Part shown: piece after piece, positions 43,119 through 52,190 of the stretch
Numbering within the stretch: the first letter of the stretch is position 1
Layout: each line of letters opens with the position of its first letter
Assembly (NCBI RefSeq): GCF_003013475.1
Contig: NZ_PXZO01000017.1
Location: forward strand, 1 to 64,000
DNA: 64,000 nt
Direction: 5' to 3'
Origin: Brevibacillus porteri
GTDB taxonomy: Bacteria; Bacillota; Bacilli; Brevibacillales; Brevibacillaceae
The notes under the pieces: generated by a model
Databases searched by the model: none
What the model saw: only the letters and a program-made list of their open reading frames with translations
Told to the model about the DNA's origin: nothing
Program-made: the position numbers and the translations under genes

Positions 43119-43592
43119 TCAGGCTGTTTCGAAAATCATAGCAATTTCGTCGCACATCGGCAGCTTGGAGCAATTAATACAATCCTTCCAAGCTTTTTGC
43201 GGCAGTGTTTCCTTTGCAACCACCCAAAACCCGCACTTTTCAAAAAACACTTGTTGATAGGTCAGCGCCAGTACACGCTTAATTCCCAGAAGGCGGCATT
43301 GCTCAACCAAATGAAGAACCAGATGTTTCCCTACGCCCATCCCCTTCGCTTTTTCCGAGATAGCCAAGGAGCGGATCTCAGCCAGATCCTCCCACAAAAT
43401 ATGTAGGCCTGCGACACCTACGACCGAATCTCCATCATGAGCGACAATAAAGGATTGCAAGTTTTCTAAGAAAGACAGCTTCGTACGTGGTAGCATCAAG
43501 CCTTGTTGTGCATATTCATTAACAATCTCCAACATGGCATCCACGTCTTTCATCGTAGCCTGACGTACTGCCAGTGCCTTTGCAACACCCAT
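43119..43592 (-). CDS. GNAT N-acetyltransferase, ArgA-like
   Basis: About 157 residues. The GNAT fold is complete: AEIRSLAISEKAKGMGVGKHLVLHLVEQCRLLGIKRVLALTY contains the acetyl-CoA loop (KGMGVG). The C-terminus KDCINCSKLPMCDEIAM has three cysteines in a C-x2-C-x6-C pattern, typical of Firmicute proteins often annotated as amino-acid N-acetyltransferases of the arginine pathway; whether it acetylates glutamate is uncertain. The ATG at 43592 follows GGAGGAGAG. No arginine genes are adjacent. Confidence 0.82.
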   Translation of the reverse strand: MGVAKALAVRQATMKDVDAMLEIVNEYAQQGLMLPRTKLSFLENLQSFIVAHDGDSVVGVAGLHILWEDLAEIRSLAISEKAKGMGVGKHLVLHLVEQCRLLGIKRVLALTYQQVFFEKCGFWVVAKETLPQKAWKDCINCSKLPMCDEIAMIFETA

Positions 43593-43749
43593 TTTACTCT
43601 CCTCCACCCCATGCATTTCGAGCCTGGTTTGATTTAATATTTATTCATTATAGTATATAAATATACATTCGACCTGCGCAGAAGTCTATCCTTTTTTCAC
43701 CTAATTTATGCTCAATTGCATGAACTATTCTTTTGTTAGGTAACGGTTG

Positions 43750-43758
43750 TGTTATAAT
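43750..43758 (+). promoter_or_regulatory. Extended -10 promoter of the tetR gene at 43793
   Basis: TGTTATAAT (TG-n-TATAAT) with only a weak -35. It lies 35 bp upstream of the TTG start. Confidence 0.6.
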
Positions 43759-43792
43759 CAAGCGTACGAGTTCATAAGGAGGTGCTACATAC

Positions 43793-44386
43793 TTGACGAC
43801 GAGACGGGAACGGAAAAAACGCGAAACACGCGAAAAAATCTTCAATGCTGCCATCAAGCTTTTCAAAACGCACGGCTTTGAAGCAACCACAATCGACATG
43901 ATTTCCGAAGAAGCGGATGTTGCACGCGGTACGATCTTTCTGCATTTCACTTCAAAGGAAGCCATTCTCGCTAACTGGGGATATGAACGTCTGCATGAAA
44001 TCGAGGAGCGTCGAGAAGAGTGGGATTATGGTAGTGACTGCAAGTCGAAGGTGCTGCGGATCTACAAGATCATGAATGAAGTCACCATCACCAATTTCGA
44101 TTTCATTAAAGTCGTCGTAGAATCCTCGATGAAACATCGGAAAGTGCTTGAGAACGAAAAGAACATGTACTTTGAATTGCGTCAACTTTTCGCTGACCTG
44201 ATTGAAGAAGCGCAAGAAAAGAATCAATTGAAAAGCAAATTCAACCCTCTTGTAGCTGCGAACATGTTGGAAAACATTTACTATAACGCTCTATATGACT
44301 GGGTACGCAGCGAAGGCGCCTGGGCACTCGAAGAAATCATGGAAGAGAAGGTCTCTATCGTATTCGAAGGGCTGGTCGTGGAATAA
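43793..44386 (+). CDS. TetR/AcrR family transcriptional regulator
   Basis: 197 residues. The TTG start is supported by AAGGAGGTG 10 nt upstream; there is no nearby ATG in frame before the DNA-binding domain. The helix-turn-helix (about 10-55; IFNAAIKLFKTHGFEATTIDMISEEADVARGTIFLHFTSKEAIL) is canonical, with a helical ligand-binding domain after it. Its target is not obvious: the downstream gene is convergent (OppA) and the upstream one is a GNAT enzyme transcribed away from it. Confidence 0.9.
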   Translation: MTTRRERKKRETREKIFNAAIKLFKTHGFEATTIDMISEEADVARGTIFLHFTSKEAILANWGYERLHEIEERREEWDYGSDCKSKVLRIYKIMNEVTITNFDFIKVVVESSMKHRKVLENEKNMYFELRQLFADLIEEAQEKNQLKSKFNPLVAANMLENIYYNALYDWVRSEGAWALEEIMEEKVSIVFEGLVVE

Positions 44387-44408
44387 TCCGACTGACCAGC
44401 CCTTCGAA
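44363..44408. terminator. 16-bp perfect inverted repeat spanning the tetR stop codon
   Basis: ATTCGAAGGGCTGGTC (44363-44378) pairs perfectly with 44393-44408 across a 14-nt loop that contains the TetR stop. It lies between convergent genes but lacks a T-tract, so it is an unusual terminator, or an mRNA-stabilising hairpin. Confidence 0.55.
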
Positions 44409-44425
44409 TGTGACTACTGTATGAT

Positions 44426-46102
44426 TTATTCGAAATACGCCCATTTGTACTGTGCATATCCCAAACCTGAAATGACTACGCCTTTCAACTTGGGGTTCTG
44501 CGCATACACCGTAGACTTGAAATAAAACGGAATGACTGGCATTTCGTCCACCAAGATTTTCTCAGCCTCTTGCAAGATCGCTTTTCGTTTGGCAGCATCC
44601 TTCTCCTTGGCAGAAGCCGCCAATAGATCGGCATATTGACGATTCTCCCAACGAGTATGGTTGTTGCCTTCCTTCGTTCGGAATATTTCTAGGAAGTTGA
44701 TCGGATCGTTGAAATCCCCTGTCCACCCCATCCGCGCTACTTGGTACTTCCCATTTTTCACGTTTTCATAGTAGACATTCCATTCCTGATTCTCCAGTTT
44801 GACATGCACACCCAAGTTTTTTTGCCACATGTCCTGTACGGCTTGCGCTATTTTGGTCTGTGCTTCCTCTGTATTATAGGACAGTGTAATCGGCGGGAGC
44901 TGGTCGACACTAGCGTACCCTTCTTCCTTCATGCCTTCCGCCAACAGCTGCTTGGCTTTTTCTATGTCGTTGTCTGGAAACAAGCCTTGCTCGTTCTCAG
45001 CAAACATCGTAGGCGGCACTACGGCTGTTGCAACCAATTCCCCTCCTTGCGTGATGTTCTCCACGATGTCTTTCCGGTTAATCGCGTAGGAAAAGGCTTG
45101 GCGAATTTTTTTGTTGTGGAAAGGCTTTTGCTCTGTGTTGAATTCATACCAATACGTCCCGGCTTTTGGCGTGATCACCAGCAATCCTTTATCCTTCAGA
45201 GTCGGCATCGCGTCGAGTGGTAGATTGCCAGTTGGAGCACCTGCCCAATCGAGATCACCGCCCTCCAGCATCGACAGCTCTGTATTTGCGTCATTGATCA
45301 TATTCATTTCGATTTTGGTCAGCTTAACAGCGTCTGCGTCCCAGTAATGCTCATTTTTCGTAAGCGTCAGCTTGGTTTTATGCTCCCACGTATCGAGTTT
45401 GAACGGTCCATTCGAGGTGTAGGCTGGTCCTGCTTCCTTCGCCCAGTCCGGTTTGTCTTTCACCACGTTGGTATTCAGCGGGAAGTAGCTGTAAAAAGCC
45501 GTGAGCTCCAAGAAAAACGGCGTCGGATTTTCCAGTTGGACGACAAGTGTCTTGTCATCTGTTGCCTTGACCCCGATCTCTTCGGGCTTCGCTTTGCCAG
45601 CAAAGGCCGCCTCTGCATTTTTTACATAAAACAGCTGATAGGCATACTCTGAACCGTTTTTGGAATCGAGTGCCCATTTCCAGGCGTTCTCAAAATCATG
45701 CGCGGTTACGGGATCGCCGTTCGACCACTTCGCATTGTCGCGAATCGTGAAGGTGTACGTCAACAAATCGTCTGATGCCTTGATTTCCTCCGCCATGGCG
45801 GGCTGTGGAACGCCCTTGTCGTCGATGCGAGTCAGCCCCTCAAACGTCTGAAAAATAACATTGGATGACCAAACATCCGAAATGAGTCCGGGATGAAGAG
45901 AAAGCGGTTCTGTAAAGTTATTCAGTCTGAGTATTTGTTCGGGTTGCACAGATGCAATAGCTGGCGTAGCTTCTGTCGTTGGTTGTGTGGCAGGCTTTGC
46001 TGCTTCCTGTGGTTGTCCGCATGCAGCTAGAGCTAAAGCCAAGCCTGCTGCGAAAACAGCTTTTCCTGTTTGTTGCCACCATCGGTTTATGGAACGTCGC
46101 AT
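44426..46102 (-). CDS. OppA-type peptide-binding lipoprotein
   Basis: 558 residues with a lipoprotein signal (LALALAAC, lipidated Cys28) and the SBP_bac_5 fold of oligopeptide ABC-transporter binding proteins (TRIDDKGVPQPAMAEEIKASDDLLTYTFTIRDNAKWSNGDPVTAHDFENAWKW region near 95-145). There are no permease or ATPase genes next to it. Its start codon lies within a few nucleotides of the stop of the 57-residue gene, which in turn overlaps the kinase gene, so all three belong to one operon. It may deliver peptides to a distant Opp permease or present peptide signals. Confidence 0.92.
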   Translation of the reverse strand: MRRSINRWWQQTGKAVFAAGLALALAACGQPQEAAKPATQPTTEATPAIASVQPEQILRLNNFTEPLSLHPGLISDVWSSNVIFQTFEGLTRIDDKGVPQPAMAEEIKASDDLLTYTFTIRDNAKWSNGDPVTAHDFENAWKWALDSKNGSEYAYQLFYVKNAEAAFAGKAKPEEIGVKATDDKTLVVQLENPTPFFLELTAFYSYFPLNTNVVKDKPDWAKEAGPAYTSNGPFKLDTWEHKTKLTLTKNEHYWDADAVKLTKIEMNMINDANTELSMLEGGDLDWAGAPTGNLPLDAMPTLKDKGLLVITPKAGTYWYEFNTEQKPFHNKKIRQAFSYAINRKDIVENITQGGELVATAVVPPTMFAENEQGLFPDNDIEKAKQLLAEGMKEEGYASVDQLPPITLSYNTEEAQTKIAQAVQDMWQKNLGVHVKLENQEWNVYYENVKNGKYQVARMGWTGDFNDPINFLEIFRTKEGNNHTRWENRQYADLLAASAKEKDAAKRKAILQEAEKILVDEMPVIPFYFKSTVYAQNPKLKGVVISGLGYAQYKWAYFE

Positions 46103-46105
46103 GGT

Positions 46106-46279
46106 TTATTCCCCTTCGCTCGGGAGCCTTCGCTGTTCTTCTCTCTGCTGCCATTCTTTCAGCTCGCTTTTGATTTGATAGAGCTCTGCACGTGTTTCGA
46201 GCTTGAACGCTTTTAATTCGCTTCTGATTACAGCCAACTCATGAAAGAGTCGCTCCCACACCTCTTGATCTTTGTCCAT
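46106..46279 (-). CDS. 57-residue coiled-coil protein
   Basis: A highly charged, fully helical small protein (MDKDQEVWERLFHELAVIRS onward, then KSELKEWQQREEQRRLPSEGE at the end) with heptad-like hydrophobic spacing. The ATG at 46279 follows AAGGAGGCG, a strong site. Its 5' end overlaps the last 41 nt of the kinase gene, and its stop lies inside the ribosome-binding region of the OppA-type gene. No family recognised. Position suggests an accessory to the kinase or the lipoprotein. Confidence 0.75.
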   Translation of the reverse strand: MDKDQEVWERLFHELAVIRSELKAFKLETRAELYQIKSELKEWQQREEQRRLPSEGE

Positions 46280-47567
46280 GTTCGCCTCCTTTTTCGGTCG
46301 TATACACAGCAGGCAGTTCAATTGTCACCTGCGTTCCGTGTCCTCGTTCACTCTGAAAGTGGATCGTCCCTTGCATCACCTCGATGATCCGGCAAGTTAC
46401 CATTAATCCGAGACCTGTCCCTTTTTCCTTTGTCGAATAAAAAGGAAGCCCAATCTGTTCAATCTGCTCCGGCGTCATCCCCTCTCCCTCATCCTTAATG
46501 GAAATCACATGATAGTTCCCGGCTGCTTGTACGGTGACGTGCAGTACGCCACCTTGCCCCATCGATTCGATACCGTTTTTCATCAGATTCATCAATGCTT
46601 GCTTGAGCTTAACGGCGTTGCTCTCAACGAATAGGCCCGGTTCGGTCTCACAGGCGATTTCCACTCGGTTCATGACGCTGTAAGAGGACATGATGGCCGT
46701 CACTTCTTTCACGGTATGCGAAATCTCCAGTCGCTCCAGCGTCTCAGAATGAGGCTTGGCCAGATTCAAATAGTCGGAAATAATAAATTCAGCCCGATCG
46801 AGTTCATTTAAGACCAATCGGATGTATTCAATGTTTTTCGGATTCGACTCCTCACGCAGCAATTGGACAAAGCCTCGTACCACTGTGAGTGGATTGCGCA
46901 CTTCATGGGCGACACTGGCTGCCAGCTCGCTGATCAGGTTCAGCTTTTCTGAACGTTCGACCTGCTTACGGATAATATGAGATTCTCGAATAAACTCGAT
47001 GAAATAAACGGCTCCACCTAGTATGATCAAAGCGAGGTAGCCGATTTCCACTAGCGGCTCCAGATAATCGTTAATGATGGACAACGGGAACCCTCTCCAG
47101 ATCAAAACAACCATCCCGCCACCGATGATGGATAGCTGCTTCAAACATCCGATTAAGAGAACGACCGCTAGTTTTTTTCGCAAAGAGTAGCCATACCAAC
47201 GATTGACCAACAAAAACGGTATGATCGCGTAGACCATCGTTCCAAGAATCGTTATGAGAACGCCATCGCCACCCAGAACGATCCTTACGACAAACATCAC
47301 CAAAATCGTCAAAATGCCCGGGATATACCCAGCGTATAAAATGGTAATAATGATTGGTATCGAGCGTAAATCGTACGCCATACCATTACTGAGTTGTACT
47401 GGAAAGCTCATGGCAAAAATGACGCTGATCGAGCTACAAACGATAACCATTGATGACTTGACGCTCATCTTGTTCGAGGTTGATCGCCCCAGCCAAACAT
47501 TTCTATACAGCAAAACAGGGACGATAACGAACAGTAACTGCAGCAAAATGTCTTTGATGATTAACAT
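46239..47567 (-). CDS. KinB-like sporulation-type sensor histidine kinase
   Basis: 442 residues. Five or six membrane segments form a 5TM-5TMR_LYT-type sensor region (about 1-195, including MAYDLRSIPIIITILYAGYIPGILTILVM). Then HisKA with His221 in ASVAHEVRNPLTVVRGFVQLL and HATPase_c (NLMKNGIESM, DEGEGMTPEQIEQIGLPFYSTKEKGTGLGL). This is the architecture of KinB and related kinases that feed the Spo0 phosphorelay. No response regulator is adjacent, as expected for a phosphorelay kinase. AGGGGA precedes the ATG. It heads an operon with a 57-residue protein and an OppA-like lipoprotein. Confidence 0.9.
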   Translation of the reverse strand: MLIIKDILLQLLFVIVPVLLYRNVWLGRSTSNKMSVKSSMVIVCSSISVIFAMSFPVQLSNGMAYDLRSIPIIITILYAGYIPGILTILVMFVVRIVLGGDGVLITILGTMVYAIIPFLLVNRWYGYSLRKKLAVVLLIGCLKQLSIIGGGMVVLIWRGFPLSIINDYLEPLVEIGYLALIILGGAVYFIEFIRESHIIRKQVERSEKLNLISELAASVAHEVRNPLTVVRGFVQLLREESNPKNIEYIRLVLNELDRAEFIISDYLNLAKPHSETLERLEISHTVKEVTAIMSSYSVMNRVEIACETEPGLFVESNAVKLKQALMNLMKNGIESMGQGGVLHVTVQAAGNYHVISIKDEGEGMTPEQIEQIGLPFYSTKEKGTGLGLMVTCRIIEVMQGTIHFQSERGHGTQVTIELPAVYTTEKGGEHGQRSRGVGATLS

Positions 47568-47749
47568 ATATCGGTTCCCCTGGCTCTTGGAATATTTCGA
47601 TTTTTCTTACAGAATACCATCTCTAGGTATCTTTCTGGAAGGCACATTTTCAACATCTGGCAGAAAGGATGTTTTTGTTGCGGTGACCAGCACATTTCCC
47701 TATGATGAAGAAGAGCTTGTTTGAAGACCTTGGAGGTAATGACATACAA

Positions 47750-50242
47750 ATGCGAAATGGTATAAAGCGTGAAGATATCGAGCTGTTGGCACCTGCTGGT
47801 AACTGGGACTGTTTGAAGGCAGCCGTGGCCAACGGAGCCAATGCCATCTTTTTTGGGGTAGAAAAGTTCAACGCGCGTGCTCGTGCTGAGAACTTCCAAA
47901 TGGCTGAACTGCCTGAGATTATGGCTTATTTGCACATGTACGGGGTAAAGGGCTTCCTTACCTTTAATATTCTCGTTTTTGAAAATGAACTAGAAGATGC
48001 ACGCGAGTTGATAGACGCCTGTATTCACGCTGGAGTAGATGCTGTGATCGTACAAGACCTCGGTCTTGTAAAGATGATCCGCGAGATTTCTCCAGACTTC
48101 CCGATTCACGGCTCTACGCAAATGACGATTACTTCGCCGGAAGCGGTGGAGTTCACGAAGCCGTTTGATATGGAACGCGTCGTACTTGGTCGTGAAAATT
48201 CATTAAAAGAGATCAAAAAAATCGGGGAAAAAGCAAAGCTGCCGATGGAAGTATTCGTCCACGGCGCCTTGTGCGTTTCTTATTCCGGACAATGCCTGAC
48301 CTCGGAAATGTGGGGTGGACGCTCGGCAAACCGCGGAGAGTGTGCCCAAGCCTGTCGCTTGCCGTATGACCTGATGGTAGATGGTGTGCAAAAGGATATG
48401 GGAAATATCGCTTATGTGCTGTCCCCGAAGGACTTGGCTGCCATCGATTTGGTTCCTGAATTGATCGAAGCTGGCGTGACTTCCTTTAAAATTGAAGGTC
48501 GTCTAAAAACACCTGAATACGTTGCAAACGTCGTGAGTAAATACAACGCTGCCATCGAGCGTTATTTTGCCGGACAAGATACAGGACCATCCGAGGTAGA
48601 AGTACGCGAGCTGCAACAAAGCTTCTCTCGCGGGTTTACACACGGATTTTTGACCGGGACAAACAACAAGCAGCTCGTAGATGGATCGTTCCCGAAAAGC
48701 CGCGGTGTGTTTTTGGGAACCGTGAAAAAACTGCTTCCTACAGGCGTACTGGTGGACATCACTGCTCCTGTCAAACGCGGAGACGGAATCGTGTTCGACG
48801 CGGGTGACCCCACGCAAAAAGAAGAAGGCGGTCGCATCTACGATATTTTGAGCCGCAGTAAAAAAGTAGAAGGCGAAGTTTCCAAAGGCATGTACGAAAT
48901 CGTCATGGGACGCAATGACGTAAATCTGAAACGTCTTCACGTCGGTGATCGCGTATGGAAGACAAGCGATCCTGAGCTGGATCGTCGCCTGCGCAAAACG
49001 TTTGAGACGGAAAAGCCTTATCGCACCTTCCCGCTGTCCGTTCACGTAAGCGGCAAGCTGGGTGAAAAGCTCAGCGTCACTTGGGTGGATAAACAGGAGA
49101 ATCACGCTGTCAGTGTTCCTTCTGAGGTACTGTTGGAGACTGCTTTGAAGCGTCCTCTGACGAAGGAATTGCTGCACGATCAACTCAGCCGTCTTGGCGG
49201 AACTATTTTCCACCTGGAAGCTCACGATCTGACTGTCGATCTCGAAGGGGATCTCATCGTACCTGTCAGTGAGTTGAACCGGATGCGCCGTGACGCAGTC
49301 GAGCAGCTCGTGTTCCTGCGTTCCAAGCCGCCGATTTACCACCATCACGATATCAATGTATACGCGGACGTACCAACGAGCAAACCAGTGGAAAAACCAC
49401 TCCTGACAGCTCTGTGCCGCTCGCTTGAGCAATTGGAAGCAGCTGCGCAAACAGATGTGGACTTCCTCTACGCTGACTTTGAATTCGTCAAGCAATATCC
49501 AGAGGGTGTCAAGCTGGCCCATAAGTACGGGAAAAAGATCGGGATTGCTACAATGCGCATTCATATGCCGGATGAAAACGGTGTCCTTGCCCTGATCGCG
49601 AAAAGCAAGCCAGACGCTATTTTGGTGCGCAACACGGGAGCACTCTATTACTACTTGTCTCGCCGTGAAGAAATCGACATTCCGCTCATTGGCGATTTCT
49701 CCTTGAATGTCGCGAACCACAAGGCAGTTGAGCTGTTCCTCGCAACAGGTCTTGACCGCGTTACGCCATCGTACGATCTGAACATCCAGCAGATGGTCGA
49801 TCTGCTCAGCCGCTCGGACGCTGCGAACATGGAGCTGGTTATCCACCAGCACATGCCGATGTTCCACACCGAGCACTGCGTATACTGCACATTCATGAGT
49901 GAAGGTACTGACCATACAAACTGCGGAACTCCATGTGAGACCTCCCGCATTTCTTTGAAAGACCGCGTCGGTTTCTCTCACCCTATACGTGTGGATACCG
50001 GTTGCCGCAATACCGTTTATAACGCGATTGACCAGTCCGGTGCTGAGTACTTGAGCGAGTTCCGCTCCCTGAATGTCGGCAGCTACCGCATCGAGTTTTT
50101 GGAAGAAGAGCCAGAGCGCGTGAAAGAAGTAATCAGTCTGTATCGCAAGGCATTGCGCGGAGAAGTTAGCGGTACACACGTATGGCGTACCCTGAAGGCA
50201 ACCAACCAGTTGGGCGTCACACGTGGGCAACTGACGAAATAA
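47750..50242 (+). CDS. U32 family protein (RlhA/TrhP-like RNA hydroxylation factor)
   Basis: About 830 residues. The N-terminal U32 domain opens with ELLAPAGNWDCLKAAVANGANAIFFG and contains GALCVSYSGQCLTSEMWGGRSANRGECAQACRLPY (about 175-215). A central DUF3656-like region (about 390-540) and a second U32-like half with the cysteine cluster CVYCTFMSEGTDHTNCGTPC follow. Former 'peptidases' of this family are now known to support hydroxylation of RNA: RlhA of 23S rRNA in E. coli, TrhP of tRNA wobble uridine in B. subtilis. The cysteines probably bind an Fe-S cluster. I chose the ATG at 47750; GGAGGT is 12 nt upstream. Confidence 0.9.
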   Translation: MRNGIKREDIELLAPAGNWDCLKAAVANGANAIFFGVEKFNARARAENFQMAELPEIMAYLHMYGVKGFLTFNILVFENELEDARELIDACIHAGVDAVIVQDLGLVKMIREISPDFPIHGSTQMTITSPEAVEFTKPFDMERVVLGRENSLKEIKKIGEKAKLPMEVFVHGALCVSYSGQCLTSEMWGGRSANRGECAQACRLPYDLMVDGVQKDMGNIAYVLSPKDLAAIDLVPELIEAGVTSFKIEGRLKTPEYVANVVSKYNAAIERYFAGQDTGPSEVEVRELQQSFSRGFTHGFLTGTNNKQLVDGSFPKSRGVFLGTVKKLLPTGVLVDITAPVKRGDGIVFDAGDPTQKEEGGRIYDILSRSKKVEGEVSKGMYEIVMGRNDVNLKRLHVGDRVWKTSDPELDRRLRKTFETEKPYRTFPLSVHVSGKLGEKLSVTWVDKQENHAVSVPSEVLLETALKRPLTKELLHDQLSRLGGTIFHLEAHDLTVDLEGDLIVPVSELNRMRRDAVEQLVFLRSKPPIYHHHDINVYADVPTSKPVEKPLLTALCRSLEQLEAAAQTDVDFLYADFEFVKQYPEGVKLAHKYGKKIGIATMRIHMPDENGVLALIAKSKPDAILVRNTGALYYYLSRREEIDIPLIGDFSLNVANHKAVELFLATGLDRVTPSYDLNIQQMVDLLSRSDAANMELVIHQHMPMFHTEHCVYCTFMSEGTDHTNCGTPCETSRISLKDRVGFSHPIRVDTGCRNTVYNAIDQSGAEYLSEFRSLNVGSYRIEFLEEEPERVKEVISLYRKALRGEVSGTHVWRTLKATNQLGVTRGQLTK

Positions 50243-50273
50243 ATACCAGCTTTGATGAGAGGAGAGAGAAAGT

Positions 50274-50504
50274 ATGGCTGACCTGAATCAACCAACTGTA
50301 GAAAACCTGGCCGTTATTATCGAGGGCATCAAAGCAAAGCTGAACATGGCGAATACGGCGGTGATGCGCCCGGAGGATTTCGATCTCGTTCATTACGAGG
50401 ATTTGCTGTACCTGTACAATATGGTGCAGAAAAAAGCGGCGTTTGGTATCAATGAAATGACCGCCATCGTTGAAGAGCTAGGTGCGATGAGAAAGCAATC
50501 CTAG
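50274..50504 (+). CDS. DUF1128 family protein
   Basis: A 76-residue acidic helical protein matching the Firmicute DUF1128 family (MADLNQPTVENLAVIIEGIK at the start, FDLVHYEDLLYLYNMVQKK in the middle). The function is unknown. It follows the U32 gene by 31 nt with a strong GAGGAGAG site, so it is probably co-transcribed with it. The terminator at 50527-50561 ends the unit. Confidence 0.88.
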   Translation: MADLNQPTVENLAVIIEGIKAKLNMANTAVMRPEDFDLVHYEDLLYLYNMVQKKAAFGINEMTAIVEELGAMRKQS

Positions 50505-50526
50505 TTTTTGCCCTGATCAAGTAAAG

Positions 50527-50561
50527 AAGCGTCGCTCCAGTATGTGGAGGGACGCTTTTTT
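50527..50561 (+). terminator. Terminator of the U32-DUF1128 operon
   Basis: AGCGTCGCTCC pairs with GGAGGGACGCT, followed by TTTTTT. Confidence 0.9.
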
Positions 50562-50569
50562 GTGTGGTT

Positions 50570-51643
50570 TTATTTTTGCAAGGAAATGGTAAACGTGTGG
50601 AACTTGATGTTCTTTCCATGCTTTTGTATCGTCTCCATTGCCGATTGGATCAGTGTTTCTTTCCCTTTGCCATCCATTTCGACACCGCCACCGTTCGTAG
50701 GAAATGACATATACGGCGTGATCGTTAATTCTTTTACATCTGCTGTCACTGGGTCGAAACGTCTTGTACCCGTGAGATACTCTTTGCCGTCGGACTTTTT
50801 GCCTTGGCTACCGCCTGAGTACGCTCCCAGCTCGTTCCCTTTTTCATCAACCACCTTGAATTCCAAATAGCTCGATAAATACCCAATTTCCTCGGTTACT
50901 GCCTGGAAGCTCACAACCAGCCCTGCTGGACCCAGTGTGACATCCGAAACGGTCAGGTCAATGCCTCCAGCTTGTTGCTGATGATGAATCGGAATGCGTT
51001 TCGTATCTGTACGTTCACTGATTGGTAGGGAGAAGCTCCACTTCTTGCCGTCCTCCCCCTGGAAGCTCAACCCTAGCTTGAACTCCTGAGGCAAGTCATT
51101 CATTGCGTCGATATCGACAATTCCGGTCGCAAGCGTCGGTGTGATTTGTGTTTGCTTGCTGCTTCCTGCGTATCCAAACGCTTCCCCGTTCACTGTCAAA
51201 TCTGGTGAGGAGCCTAAATAATGCTCTCCGACTGCCTCCTTCGTTTCCAATGTGTACCCAATCGTAAAGCGTGTCCCATCATAGTAGACTTCATTGACGG
51301 TAATCGCATTGCCACCCACGTCCTGCGACTCGCCGATGACAGTCGTTAAGCCTTTTTCACTCGCTTGCTTCAATCCGCTGTCACCGTAAGTCGCGAATAT
51401 CGATCCGATCAATGGCACCTTGGAGACTAGGTTTGCCATCGCGGGCGAGACAGCCGCTGAGCTAAACAAGATACCTAGAGCAACGACTGCAGCCCCTGTG
51501 CTATACACCAGCTTCGTTTTGTTTAGGCGTTTTCTTTGTGGCGCTACTTCTCGAACCGTTTTGGTGATAATGTCGTCCAGCTTCTCTGTAGGGACCGGAA
51601 TGCGATCTACTTGCTCTTTATAGGCATGAATTTTTTCTCTCAT
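50570..51643 (-). CDS. DUF4179-type membrane-bound anti-sigma factor
   Basis: 357 residues. Short cytoplasmic N-terminus (about 1-45), one membrane segment (about 46-68, YSTGAAVVALGILFSSAAVS), then an extracytoplasmic domain of about 285 residues (DUF4179, with a DUF5643-like C-terminal half). Such proteins are the usual partner of SigV-like ECF factors in Firmicutes. The gene overlaps the end of the sigma gene by 26 nt, consistent with translational coupling of sigma and anti-sigma. The inducing signal is unknown. Confidence 0.88.
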   Translation of the reverse strand: MREKIHAYKEQVDRIPVPTEKLDDIITKTVREVAPQRKRLNKTKLVYSTGAAVVALGILFSSAAVSPAMANLVSKVPLIGSIFATYGDSGLKQASEKGLTTVIGESQDVGGNAITVNEVYYDGTRFTIGYTLETKEAVGEHYLGSSPDLTVNGEAFGYAGSSKQTQITPTLATGIVDIDAMNDLPQEFKLGLSFQGEDGKKWSFSLPISERTDTKRIPIHHQQQAGGIDLTVSDVTLGPAGLVVSFQAVTEEIGYLSSYLEFKVVDEKGNELGAYSGGSQGKKSDGKEYLTGTRRFDPVTADVKELTITPYMSFPTNGGGVEMDGKGKETLIQSAMETIQKHGKNIKFHTFTISLQK

Positions 51644-52166
51644 GGAAATACTCCCCTTTCAGCTTCTTCCTTAATAGAGTAAGACCTCTGTGTATGTTCG
51701 TTTTCACGGTGCCTTCCGGGCAATCTAGAAAGGCTGCGATTTGCTTTACAGAATAGTCCTTATAAAATCGCAGCAAGAGAACCGTTACATACTTTTCTTC
51801 GAGCTCTCCCATTGCTTCCAAAAGGTCGATTCGTTCTTCCAACCTTACACCTTCTGTATCTCGTATATTTTCGATCATGTCTTTACTCAGCGAAATTACC
51901 TTTCGCTTTTTTGCCAAATAGGCAATCGCCGTGTTGATCAAAATTCGCGTCAGCCATGTCGTAAAATATTGATCATCCTTTACGGTTGAAATGGAGATCA
52001 AAGCCTTATAGACCGTTTCCTGAAAAACCTCCAGCGCATCCTCTTCGTTGCGCGTGTACACGAAAGCCATCTTGTACAGATTGGCTTTTTCCTGGTGCAT
52101 GAGCATTTGGAATGCCTCTGAATCACCGGTCTTGGCGCGTGCAACGAGACCAAGCGTTTTGTTCAA
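51618..52166 (-). CDS. ECF-type RNA polymerase sigma factor (SigV-like)
   Basis: About 182 residues with sigma-2 (FQMLMHQEKANLYKMAFVYTRNEEDALEVFQETVYKAL, then YFTTWLTRILINTAIAYL) and sigma-4 (VLLLRFYKDYSVKQIAAFLDCPEGTVKTNIHRGLTLLRKKL). I chose the TTG at 52166, preceded by GGAGGGG; longer in-frame extensions have no site and no homology. Paired with the DUF4179 anti-sigma gene downstream. An ECF-like promoter lies 25-55 bp upstream, suggesting autoregulation. Confidence 0.92.
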   Translation of the reverse strand: MNKTLGLVARAKTGDSEAFQMLMHQEKANLYKMAFVYTRNEEDALEVFQETVYKALISISTVKDDQYFTTWLTRILINTAIAYLAKKRKVISLSKDMIENIRDTEGVRLEERIDLLEAMGELEEKYVTVLLLRFYKDYSVKQIAAFLDCPEGTVKTNIHRGLTLLRKKLKGEYFHERKNSCL

Positions 52167-52190
52167 TCTGTTCCCCTCCTTTTCTCCCCA

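Noticed and set aside
48503-50230. A 575-codon open frame antisense to the U32-family gene
   Set aside because: It mirrors the U32 gene exactly, has no ribosome binding site or recognisable motif, and its cysteine- and valine-rich product reflects the codon use of the real gene.
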